From positions 1 through 5,703 of the forward strand of contig JAGWUW010000188.1 in assembly GCA_028868235.1 (NCBI GenBank): 5,703 bases of DNA. Reading direction: 5' to 3'. The translations under genes were made by a program, and so were the position numbers. The notes under the pieces are model-generated. The model searched no databases, had not been told where the DNA came from, and saw nothing but the letters and a program-made list of their open reading frames with translations. Every line of letters starts with the position of its first letter. Positions within the stretch are counted from its first letter, which is position 1. Shown here piece by piece: positions 1 through 4,905 of this stretch. Source of the DNA: Betaproteobacteria bacterium. GTDB taxonomy: Bacteria > Pseudomonadota > Gammaproteobacteria > Burkholderiales > Rhodocyclaceae.

Positions 1-125
1 TTGTCCATCACGTCAAAGTGAATCCAGTCGGCTCCCGAGGCAATGACATTGGCCACTTCTTCGCCCAGCGCGGCAAAATTGGCCGACAGAATACTCGGTG
101 CAATGACGTAATCTTTTGCTGACAT
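1..125 (-). CDS. rpe: Ribulose-phosphate 3-epimerase, N-terminal fragment
   Basis: Partial gene: the first 41 codons are present and the rest runs off the left edge. The enzyme interconverts D-ribulose 5-phosphate and D-xylulose 5-phosphate in the cytosolic pentose phosphate and Calvin pathways. The translation begins [20 protein letters not shown] and reaches [11 protein letters not shown], which is the hallmark N-terminus of this TIM-barrel family. S11 is the conserved substrate-pocket serine. H36 and D38 are the expected metal ligands, and D38 also acts as a catalytic acid/base. The ATG at 125-123 is preceded by AGGGA (132-136 on the complement) at 6 nt, a good ribosome binding site, so the start is secure. 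It is divergent from apaG with only 36 bp between the two starts. The family assignment is near certain; only the C-terminal part is unseen. Confidence 0.96.
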   Translation of the reverse strand, partial: MSAKDYVIAPSILSANFAALGEEVANVIASGADWIHFDVMD

Positions 126-131
126 GATGCT

Positions 132-159
132 TCCCTGAACAATAACGAACGAAATTATC
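132..159 (-). promoter_or_regulatory. Putative rpe promoter (extended -10) and ribosome binding site
   Basis: On the minus strand GATAAT (complement of 154-159) is preceded by TGG, giving an extended -10 (TGn-GATAAT) that overlaps the apaG start codon. Transcription would begin near 147, about 22 nt before the rpe ATG, and the leader would carry the AGGGA ribosome binding site at 132-136. No convincing -35 hexamer is visible at normal spacing. The ribosome binding site is clear; the promoter is an inference from one motif. Confidence 0.35.
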
Positions 160-161
160 CC

Positions 162-542
162 ATGCCCGACAACAAGTATCGAATCGAAGTCACCCCCGCG
201 CCACAATTCATTCCAGAACAATCTGATCCGGACAATGGCCGCTTTATCTTTGCCTACACGATCACCATCAAGAATACCGGGGAGATACCTGCTCAACTCG
301 TTTCCCGACACTGGATCATCACCGACGCCAACAACGAAGTGCAGGAGGTGCGTGGTCTGGGGGTAGTCGGCAAGCAGCCCCTGCTCCAGCCCGGAGAAAG
401 CTTCGAATACACCAGTGGCTCATCACTGACAACATCGATCGGTACGATGAAAGGGGCTTATCAGATGGTAGCTGAAGATGGCACCCATTTTGAGGCTGAA
501 ATTCCGGAATTCGTGCTAGCCAGCCCGCGCGCCTTACATTGA
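162..542 (+). CDS. apaG: ApaG domain protein (Co2+/Mg2+ efflux-associated)
   Basis: Encodes 126 aa, the usual length for stand-alone ApaG (about 125 aa). ApaG is a small cytosolic protein with a fibronectin-III-like beta-sandwich (DUF525). Its biochemical role is not settled: the name comes from the apaGH operon, and the corD phenotype in Salmonella links it to Co2+ resistance and Mg2+ efflux. Family signatures are plain: [16 protein letters not shown] near the N-terminus, [54 protein letters not shown] and [10 protein letters not shown]. The ATG at 162 matches the family N-terminus, although no clear Shine-Dalgarno precedes it. The stop TGA (540-542) overlaps the TTG start of the downstream methyltransferase, so the two are probably co-transcribed and translationally coupled. 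It diverges from rpe. There is no apaH here, so the name reflects homology and not the classical apaGH operon. Confidence 0.95.
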   Translation: MPDNKYRIEVTPAPQFIPEQSDPDNGRFIFAYTITIKNTGEIPAQLVSRHWIITDANNEVQEVRGLGVVGKQPLLQPGESFEYTSGSSLTTSIGTMKGAYQMVAEDGTHFEAEIPEFVLASPRALH

Positions 543-1132
543 GCCTCAGACACACCTACACGCTGATCGCACCGCTGTACGATGCGGCCATTTCCCGGGC
601 GACACAAGCTGCTCGTAAACGCAGCTTGGCCACCCTGCCTGCCACCCCTGGACAAGTCCTACTCGCCGGCGTCGGCACGGGGCTTGATCTGCCGCACCTT
701 CCGAAGGAGCATCATTACGTCGGTCTCGATCTAACTCTCGCCATGCTGAGCCGATCCCTGCCACGGAGCAGCAACATCGCTTTCGCGCCGGTTCAAGGCG
801 ACGCCCAACGCTTGCCGTTCGCCGACGCCGCATTTGACAGCGCCGTGCTACACCTCATTCTGGCCGTAGTACCAGAGCCTGCGCGCTGCTTGACGGAAAT
901 TGCGCGGGTAGTCCGACCTGGCGGCAGGGTTCTGGTTTTCGACAAATTTCTGCGCCGTGGACAAACAGCATTGCTGCGGCGCCTGGCCAATCCGCTGATG
1001 CGCCGCGTTGCAACCCGACTTGATGTGGTTTTTGAAGACTTACTTCCAGCGGCACCGGAGCTGGAAGTAGAACATGACCAGCCAGCCTTAGCTGGCGGTT
1101 GGTTCCGGATGATCCGCCTGCGTCGGCTCTGA
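539..1132 (+). CDS. Class I SAM-dependent methyltransferase (Methyltransf_11-like), substrate unknown
   Basis: Encodes 197 aa with a Rossmann-type methyltransferase core. Motif I is VLLAGVGTGLD (residues 40-50), the glycine-rich SAM loop. The acidic residue of motif II is D64 in YVGLDLT. GDAQRLPF (87-94) is the adenine-contacting segment, followed by FDSAVLHLILAVVPEP as motif IV/post-I and RPGGRVLVFDKF (126-137). The N-terminal HTYTLIAPLYD resembles UbiE/PmtA-like small-molecule or lipid methyltransferases, but nothing visible fixes the substrate. The start is a TTG (539-541) overlapping the apaG stop (540-542). It is chosen because the conserved N-terminal block begins immediately after it and no ATG or GTG alternative precedes that block. 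No clear ribosome binding site is seen, which fits translation by coupling to apaG. The last 45 bp overlap the 3' end of the convergent ydiK-like gene. The methyltransferase fold is certain; the function is unknown. Confidence 0.88.
   Translation: MSLRHTYTLIAPLYDAAISRATQAARKRSLATLPATPGQVLLAGVGTGLDLPHLPKEHHYVGLDLTLAMLSRSLPRSSNIAFAPVQGDAQRLPFADAAFDSAVLHLILAVVPEPARCLTEIARVVRPGGRVLVFDKFLRRGQTALLRRLANPLMRRVATRLDVVFEDLLPAAPELEVEHDQPALAGGWFRMIRLRRL
1041..1069. repeat. Perfect 10-bp inverted repeat (hairpin) at the convergent gene ends
   Basis: TACTTCCAGC (1041-1050) and GCTGGAAGTA (1060-1069) are exact reverse complements around a 9-nt loop. The repeat lies inside the last 100 bp of the methyltransferase gene and begins about 19 bp beyond the stop codon of the convergent ydiK-like gene. 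For minus-strand transcripts it is therefore where a terminator hairpin would be expected. Neither side carries a run of T, so it is not a canonical intrinsic terminator. It may stabilise the mRNA 3' end or assist termination. Confidence 0.55.
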
Positions 1133-2218
1133 AAGATCTGGCACCGCCGGTTCCGGCTCATCCTTGCCCAGCGCGTCCTCAATCCAGGCCAACATCAGCG
1201 TATAGGTCACTGCCAGCACGACCGGGCCGACGAAAATGCCGATCAGACCGAAGCCCAGCATGCCGCCGATAACACCCGCAAAAATTAGCAGCAGCGGTAG
1301 GTCGGCACCGCGCTTGATCAACATCGGCCGCAGGAAGTTATCCAGACCACCGACGATCAGGCTCCACACCAACAACGCCGTTGCCCAACCGGTGGCATCT
1401 ATCCAAAAAAGCCAGGCGGCTGCCGGCAGCAAAATCAACATAGGCCCGACCTGGGCGATACACAGCATCAACATCAAGGCTGATAGCAAGGATGCGAATG
1501 GCACTCCAGCCACGGCAAGCCCAATCCCCCCGAGCACTGTCTGCACGATGGCCGTCACACCAACCCCCAGCGCTACGCCACGAATCGCCTGCCCGGCGAG
1601 CACGATCGAATTTTCACCCCGCTCACCGGCCAGACGTCGACCAAAACGGCGCACTATGCGAGCACCGGCTTCACCACCAGAGTAGAAGATCGCAGAGAGG
1701 GTCACTACCAGCAGAAACTGGATCAGCATGCCACCAAAACCGCCGACCCGGGTAAGTACCCACTTGCCGGCATCGGCTGCGTAGGGCGTTGCCTTGGCGA
1801 CGATATCGGCCGTTCCGCCGGCAGCTAGTTGCGTCCAGCCAGCAGCCAGCCGCTCGCCGACCAGGGGCAAGGCCTTCACCCATTCGGGTGGCGGGGGGAG
1901 ACCGTTAGCCGCCACCGCTTTTCCGGCAGTCGTAAGCCGGTCCGAATACTCGAAGATGGTATCGATCGCCAGCCACAGCGGGAGCATGAGCAGGAGCAGC
2001 ATACCCAGGCTCATGATTGCCACCGCCAGTCCCCTTCGCTTGCCGAGACGCGCCTCTAGTTTCGTAAACAGTGGCCAGGTGGCGACGACCAACATCGCAG
2101 CCCACACTGACGCAGCCAGGAAAGGCCGTAAAACCCACAAACTCAAGCTGATCAGCCCAAGTATGCACAGGACGGCTAGCGTATTCCTGGTTAGGTCGCG
2201 ACGAATGTCAGTTATCAA
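1088..2218 (-). CDS. ydiK: AI-2E family transporter / YdiK-like membrane protein
   Basis: Inner-membrane protein of the AI-2E transporter (PerM/UPF0118) family, closest by eye to E. coli YdiK. Family members have been linked to autoinducer-2 export or ion transport; the substrate here is unknown. With the TTG start at 2218 it is 376 aa (YdiK is about 370). Hydrophobic segments lie at about 14-30, 33-50, 64-85, 163-180, 213-240, 242-271, 278-292 and 307-345. Diagnostic blocks are AIRGVALGVGVTAIVQTVLG (211-230), FLRPMLIKRGADLPL (295-309) and the glycine-rich segment to about 337. The C-terminal tail is acidic and proline-rich. The reading frame is open to an ATG at 2419, but that lies upstream of the likely -10 box. 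TTG 2218 gives MITDIRRD, in register with the YdiK N-terminus; ATG 2248 (386 aa) is the alternative. Neither has a strong ribosome binding site. The stop TAA lies inside the convergent methyltransferase gene. Confidence 0.88.
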   Translation of the reverse strand: MITDIRRDLTRNTLAVLCILGLISLSLWVLRPFLAASVWAAMLVVATWPLFTKLEARLGKRRGLAVAIMSLGMLLLLMLPLWLAIDTIFEYSDRLTTAGKAVAANGLPPPPEWVKALPLVGERLAAGWTQLAAGGTADIVAKATPYAADAGKWVLTRVGGFGGMLIQFLLVVTLSAIFYSGGEAGARIVRRFGRRLAGERGENSIVLAGQAIRGVALGVGVTAIVQTVLGGIGLAVAGVPFASLLSALMLMLCIAQVGPMLILLPAAAWLFWIDATGWATALLVWSLIVGGLDNFLRPMLIKRGADLPLLLIFAGVIGGMLGFGLIGIFVGPVVLAVTYTLMLAWIEDALGKDEPEPAVPDLSEPTQADHPEPTAS

Positions 2219-2224
2219 AACTTT

Positions 2225-2280
2225 CTGCCGGCAACCATGCCTTTGCATGGCTGCGCCAATAGCGGATTGCCTGCCGGCAG
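2225..2280 (-). promoter_or_regulatory. Structured leader just upstream of the ydiK-like start
   Basis: CTGCCGGCA occurs at 2225-2233 and again at 2271-2279. Its core TGCCGGCA is self-complementary, so the two copies can pair with each other in RNA as well as fold individually. Between them CCATGC (2235-2240) and GCATGG (2245-2250) form a perfect 6-bp hairpin with a 4-nt loop that would hold the alternative ATG at 2248. The segment sits in the predicted 5' leader and could affect translation of the ydiK-like gene. A third copy of CTGCCGGCAG inside the coding region (1420-1429) shows that the word is not unique, so chance cannot be excluded. Confidence 0.35.
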
Positions 2281-2342
2281 GACACGAAAACCAATCTTCT
2301 GTTGTTGCTCCATCTACCCTCGCCGTTTGAGCGTTTCCGCTG

Positions 2343-2348
2343 ATTATA
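2343..2348 (-). promoter_or_regulatory. Perfect -10 box for the ydiK-like gene
   Basis: On the minus strand the complement of 2343-2348 reads TATAAT, the exact sigma-70 -10 consensus, in an otherwise GC-rich context. No good -35 hexamer lies 16-18 bp upstream. Transcription would start near 2336, giving a leader of about 118 nt to the TTG start at 2218 or about 88 nt to the ATG at 2248. The position argues against the upstream ATG at 2419 as the translation start. Confidence 0.45.
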
Positions 2349-2450
2349 TCGCCCGTCGTCCACCAAAATCGTAATCCCTGTAGGTATGACAGGACTCCCT
2401 TCAGCGCGCTCAAGCACATTCAACTACACATTTTTGCTCACGGAAAACCT

Positions 2451-2553
2451 GGGAAACACCCAACAACTCATCCTCAATCTACGCGCTTTTCAAAGTAACC
2501 ATTTATTTGAGATGTTTCCCCTTGCATACAGAGCAACAGCCTGCCGCATGCAA
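2451..2553. promoter_or_regulatory. Candidate upstream activator region (inverted repeats)
   Basis: Two inverted repeats lie 140-240 bp upstream of the predicted sigma-54 transcription start. GGGAAACA (2451-2458) pairs with TGTTTCCC (2513-2520), a perfect 8 bp. TTGCAT (2522-2527) pairs with ATGCAA (2548-2553), a perfect 6 bp. This is the usual distance range for NtrC-type enhancer sites. The half-sites are spaced more widely than most known activator dyads, and I cannot match them to a known PrsR site, so this is only a place to look. Confidence 0.22.
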
Positions 2554-2643
2554 AACAGTAAGCCCCCCAACCACTCAAAAATACCGTCGGAATTATTTAC
2601 ACTCCGCAAAATCGAGACAAACAAAACAACTTTTTATCATACC

Positions 2644-2656
2644 AATCAATTAATTA
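2644..2656 (+). promoter_or_regulatory. IHF-consensus site upstream of the sigma-54 promoter
   Basis: AATCAATTAATTA matches the integration host factor consensus WATCAANNNNTTR at every defined position. It is centred about 40 bp upstream of the predicted start at 2690, between the -24 element and the possible activator region. IHF commonly binds there at sigma-54 promoters to bend DNA so that the enhancer-bound activator can touch the polymerase. The surrounding AT-richness raises the chance of an accidental match. Confidence 0.5.
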
Positions 2657-2663
2657 AATATAA

Positions 2664-2678
2664 CGGCACACAATTTGC
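2664..2678 (+). promoter_or_regulatory. Sigma-54 (RpoN) -24/-12 promoter of the PEP-CTERM gene
   Basis: CGGCACACAATTTGC differs from the core consensus TGGCAC-N5-TTGC only at the first base. The invariant GG (2665-2666) and GC (2677-2678) are separated by exactly 10 bp. The predicted start is near 2690, giving a 47-nt leader with a ribosome binding site before the ATG at 2737. PEP-CTERM proteins in floc-forming betaproteobacteria are known to be controlled by RpoN with the PrsK/PrsR two-component system, so the match is functionally sensible as well as close in sequence. Confidence 0.75.
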
Positions 2679-2723
2679 TTACAACGCCAACAATGCGATT
2701 CAGCATTGCATCCAATCGACACC

Positions 2724-2730
2724 AGAAAGG
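2724..2730 (+). promoter_or_regulatory. Ribosome binding site that fixes the PEP-CTERM protein start
   Basis: AGAAAGG ends 6 nt before the ATG at 2737, and the signal peptide begins directly after it. This decides between 2737 and the in-frame ATG at 2386, which lies upstream of the sigma-54 promoter. Confidence 0.75.
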
Positions 2731-2736
2731 TCCACC

Positions 2737-3528
2737 ATGAACGTTTTTAAATCGACATATGCCGCAATCGCGCTCGCGGCGACGCTAGCTGCACCGACTG
2801 CATTTGCCAGTGCAATCCATGATGCCAATCTATTCACTACCGTATTGCCCGCCAATGATGACGGGTCCACTGGTCAGGTTAATTTGGGGTTCACAGCGAA
2901 CATCAATGGCACCAATTACACGCAAACTTACGTTAACAACAACGGCAATATTACTTTTAACAACCTACTGAGCACATACACCCCTTCCGCCATCGCCAAC
3001 GGTGCCTTCGGCCCGATCATCGCGCCATTCTTTGCCGATGTGGACACGCGTGCAGTGGGCTCCAGCCCCGTCACCTACGGTAGTGCAACGCTTGGTGGAT
3101 TCAACGTTTTTGGCGTGAATTACATCAACGTAGGGGTTTACGATGCACACGGCCCTTTTAACAGCTTTCAGATGATCCTGACCAGCCGCTCCGACATTGC
3201 GGCGGGAGATTTCGACATTCAGTTCAACTATGATCAAATTTTGTGGGATACGGGCGATGTTAGTAGCACCTCAGCGTTGGCTGGTTATTGGACCAGTGCA
3301 TCCTCGAACTCCACTCTGGCAGGTTCATTAGTTACCGGCGCCCTCCTTGATAGCGGCCCTGACGCGCTGGTCAACCACTCGCTCAACAGCAATGTTCTCG
3401 GCCAATATAACTTCCAAGTACGCAACGGACAGGTGATTTCCAATAACGTCCCCGAACCGGCCAGCCTCGCCCTTCTCAGTCTAGGCCTGCTGGGTCTTGT
3501 TGCCTCACGCCGCCGCAACACCGCCTGA
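2737..3528 (+). CDS. Nidogen-like-domain PEP-CTERM sorting protein
   Basis: A 263-aa exported protein. Residues 1-24 form a Sec signal peptide with cleavage probably after AFA (24) or ASA (26). The mature part is rich in Asn, Ser, Thr and Gly with no cysteine. It resembles the NIDO (nidogen-like) domain: NNNGNITFNN (67-76), GPIIAPFFADVDTR (92-105), FQMILTSRSD (144-153), GDFDIQFNYDQILWDTGD (157-174) and a closing segment around HSLNSNVLGQYNFQV (214-228). The C-terminus is a textbook PEP-CTERM signal: VPEP (238-241), a hydrophobic helix (about 243-256) and RRR (258-260). Known family behaviour: Sec export, then recognition and cleavage by exosortase (XrtA/EpsH type), linked to exopolysaccharide, biofilm or floc formation. 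A role as an extracellular matrix component is inferred. It appears monocistronic, with a sigma-54 promoter upstream and its own terminator. No exosortase or polysaccharide gene is in the window, as is common for dispersed PEP-CTERM targets. Confidence 0.93.
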   Translation: MNVFKSTYAAIALAATLAAPTAFASAIHDANLFTTVLPANDDGSTGQVNLGFTANINGTNYTQTYVNNNGNITFNNLLSTYTPSAIANGAFGPIIAPFFADVDTRAVGSSPVTYGSATLGGFNVFGVNYINVGVYDAHGPFNSFQMILTSRSDIAAGDFDIQFNYDQILWDTGDVSSTSALAGYWTSASSNSTLAGSLVTGALLDSGPDALVNHSLNSNVLGQYNFQVRNGQVISNNVPEPASLALLSLGLLGLVASRRRNTA

Positions 3529-3548
3529 CCAAACAAGTCAGCGTTCAG

Positions 3549-3577
3549 AAAAAACCCGCCATAGCGGCGGGTTTTTT
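3549..3577. terminator. Bidirectional Rho-independent terminator
   Basis: A perfect 12-bp inverted repeat, AAAAAACCCGCC (3549-3560) and GGCGGGTTTTTT (3566-3577), surrounds a 5-nt loop. The GC-rich stem is followed by six T in both directions, so it should terminate the PEP-CTERM gene on the plus strand (20 bp past its stop) and argJ on the minus strand (about 50 bp past its stop). The remaining bases between the two genes show nothing further. Confidence 0.95.
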
Positions 3578-3626
3578 CTTGGCTTTACAAAAATGAAAAG
3601 CTACGACCTTCCGGGTTGATACCGAT

Positions 3627-4853
3627 TCAACTACGGTAGTCAGCGTTGATCTTGACGTAATCGTAAGAGAAATCGCAGGTGTAGACATTGGCCTGCGCAG
3701 TGCCGCGACCGAGGTCGACGCGAACGGTGATTTCGGCCTGCGCCATGACGCGGGCGCCGTCTTCCTCGCGGTAGGCCGCAGCACGACCTCCGTTTTCGGC
3801 AACTAGGACATCATCCAGCCAGACCAGGACGCCATCAACATCGAGATCGGCGATGCCCGCGTAGCCGACTGCTGCCAGGATACGGCCAAGATTGGGGTCA
3901 GAGGCGAAGAAGGCGGTCTTGACCAGCGGCGAGTGGCCAATGGCGTAGCCGACCTGGCGGCATTCCTCGACACTCTTGCCGCCCTGAACGGCGACGGTGA
4001 TGAACTTGGTCGCCCCTTCACCATCGCGAACAATGGCCTGCGCCAGTTCGACAGCGACGGCAATAATGGCAGCCTTGACCTCGGCCCAGCCAGCGTCGGA
4101 ATCTGACACGAAGGCGGCGCCGGCCTGGCCGGTAGCGATCATGATAAATGAATCATTGGTTGAGGTATCGCCATCAACAGTGATGCAGTTGAAGGAAGCG
4201 TCAGCTGCCTCCTTGACCAGCGTGTCGAGCATGCTCTGAGCGATGCCGGCATCGGTGGCGACGAAACCGAGCATGGTCGCCATGTTCGGCTTAATCATGC
4301 CGGCCCCCTTGGAGATGCCGGAAATGTTGATCATCTTGCCGCCGACCATGACGCGACGCGAGGCTGCCTTGGCGATGGTATCGGTGGTCATGATGGCGTG
4401 CGCTGCGGCATGCCAGTTGTCAGCCCTTAGATCGGCCATGGCGGCTGGCAGGCCAGCCTTCAAGCGATCGACCGGCAGGGGTTCGAGAATGACGCCGGTA
4501 GAAAAGGGCAGCACTTGGTCGGCCGCAATGCCGAGCAATTCAGCCACCGCATCGCAGGAAGCCTGCGCCGTCTGGCGGCCCGGCTCGCCGGTACCGGCGT
4601 TGGCGATGCCAGTATTGATGACTAGGGCACGGATGCCCTTGCCTGCGGCCAGATGGTTGCGGCACAGCTGTACCGGTGCCGCGCAGAAACGGTTCTGCGT
4701 GAACACGCCGGCCACCGTGCAGCCGTCATCAAGGGCGACAAGGGTCAGGTCGCGGCGATTTATCTTGCGGATTTCGGCTTCGGCGACACCGAGACGGACG
4801 CCGGCGACTGGAAACAGTTGATCGGCAGCAGGCGTGGCGTAATTGACAGGCAT
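3627..4853 (-). CDS. argJ: Bifunctional glutamate N-acetyltransferase / ornithine acetyltransferase
   Basis: Encodes 408 aa, full length for ArgJ. The enzyme moves the acetyl group from N-acetylornithine to glutamate, recycling it in arginine synthesis; bifunctional members also acetylate glutamate from acetyl-CoA. It is an Ntn-hydrolase-fold protein that cleaves itself into alpha and beta chains. The cleavage motif [14 protein letters not shown] (182-195) places the cut between A192 and the nucleophile T193. STG (118-120) is the oxyanion-hole region. [11 protein letters not shown] (226-236) and the C-terminal [12 protein letters not shown] are also conserved. The glycine-rich block reads [10 protein letters not shown] where many homologues have NTGNANAGTG, a minor variation. 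The ATG at 4853 is supported by GGAG (complement of 4862-4865) at 8 nt. It lies 52 bp downstream of secA on the same strand, an arrangement common in betaproteobacteria, and ends at a shared terminator. Bifunctionality versus ornithine-only activity cannot be read from sequence alone. Confidence 0.97.
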   Translation of the reverse strand: MPVNYATPAADQLFPVAGVRLGVAEAEIRKINRRDLTLVALDDGCTVAGVFTQNRFCAAPVQLCRNHLAAGKGIRALVINTGIANAGTGEPGRQTAQASCDAVAELLGIAADQVLPFSTGVILEPLPVDRLKAGLPAAMADLRADNWHAAAHAIMTTDTIAKAASRRVMVGGKMINISGISKGAGMIKPNMATMLGFVATDAGIAQSMLDTLVKEAADASFNCITVDGDTSTNDSFIMIATGQAGAAFVSDSDAGWAEVKAAIIAVAVELAQAIVRDGEGATKFITVAVQGGKSVEECRQVGYAIGHSPLVKTAFFASDPNLGRILAAVGYAGIADLDVDGVLVWLDDVLVAENGGRAAAYREEDGARVMAQAEITVRVDLGRGTAQANVYTCDFSYDYVKINADYRS

Positions 4854-4873
4854 TCTCTTGGCTCCAAATGCAT

Positions 4874-4895
4874 CAAGGCACCCTTGGGTGCCTTG
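4874..4895. repeat. Perfect 10-bp hairpin between secA and argJ
   Basis: CAAGGCACCC (4874-4883) and GGGTGCCTTG (4886-4895) are exact reverse complements with a 2-nt spacer, so an RNA loop would open one or two pairs. It lies 10 bp after the secA stop and about 20 bp before argJ on the transcribed minus strand. The next bases on that strand read ATGCATTTGG, not a T run, so it is at best a leaky terminator. It could instead be an mRNA-stabilising or processing hairpin between co-transcribed genes. Confidence 0.6.
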
Positions 4896-4905
4896 GGGGT
4901 TCAGA

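Larger units (their letters stand above)
2219..2736. other. Divergent intergenic region, about 500 bp
   Basis: This gap separates the ydiK-like gene (minus) from the PEP-CTERM gene (plus). The ydiK-proximal part, up to about 2400, is of ordinary composition and holds the -10 box and structured leader. From about 2420 to 2720 the sequence becomes clearly AT-rich, with homopolymeric A and T stretches, unlike the flanking genes. That half carries the sigma-54 element, an IHF-consensus site and several inverted repeats. I see no tRNA, small RNA with a terminator, or convincing short gene. The plus-strand frame open from 2386 is treated as non-coding because the signal peptide begins only at 2737. 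Confidence 0.7.

Noticed and set aside
116..145. TTGCTG and CAATAA as a sigma-70 promoter for apaG.
   Set aside because: Both hexamers are poor and the spacing is 18 bp; too weak to list as a feature.
1420..1429. Third CTGCCGGCAG palindrome as part of a repeat family.
   Set aside because: It lies inside conserved coding sequence, and related GCCGGC words recur throughout this GC-rich DNA, so it is likely compositional.
1794..2330. Long plus-strand open frame antisense to the ydiK-like gene (178 codons).
   Set aside because: It is a low-information Ser/Arg/Ala-rich translation opposite a well-recognised membrane protein, with no domain signature; a frame shadow.
2219..2419. A 443-aa version of the ydiK-like protein starting at ATG 2419.
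   Set aside because: It would begin upstream of the perfect -10 box, adds residues unlike any YdiK N-terminus, and family length fits the 2218 start.
2659..2664. TATAAC as a sigma-70 -10 box for the PEP-CTERM gene.
   Set aside because: No -35 element at suitable spacing; the sequence falls between the IHF-like site and the much better sigma-54 element.
2386..2736. An in-frame N-terminal extension of 117 codons on the PEP-CTERM protein from ATG 2386.
   Set aside because: The signal peptide and ribosome binding site are at 2737, the sigma-54 promoter lies inside the extension, and the extended sequence has no recognisable domain.
4243..4821. Long plus-strand open frames opposite argJ, including one to 5315 crossing into secA.
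   Set aside because: Both run antisense to confidently identified genes and read as composition-driven shadows.
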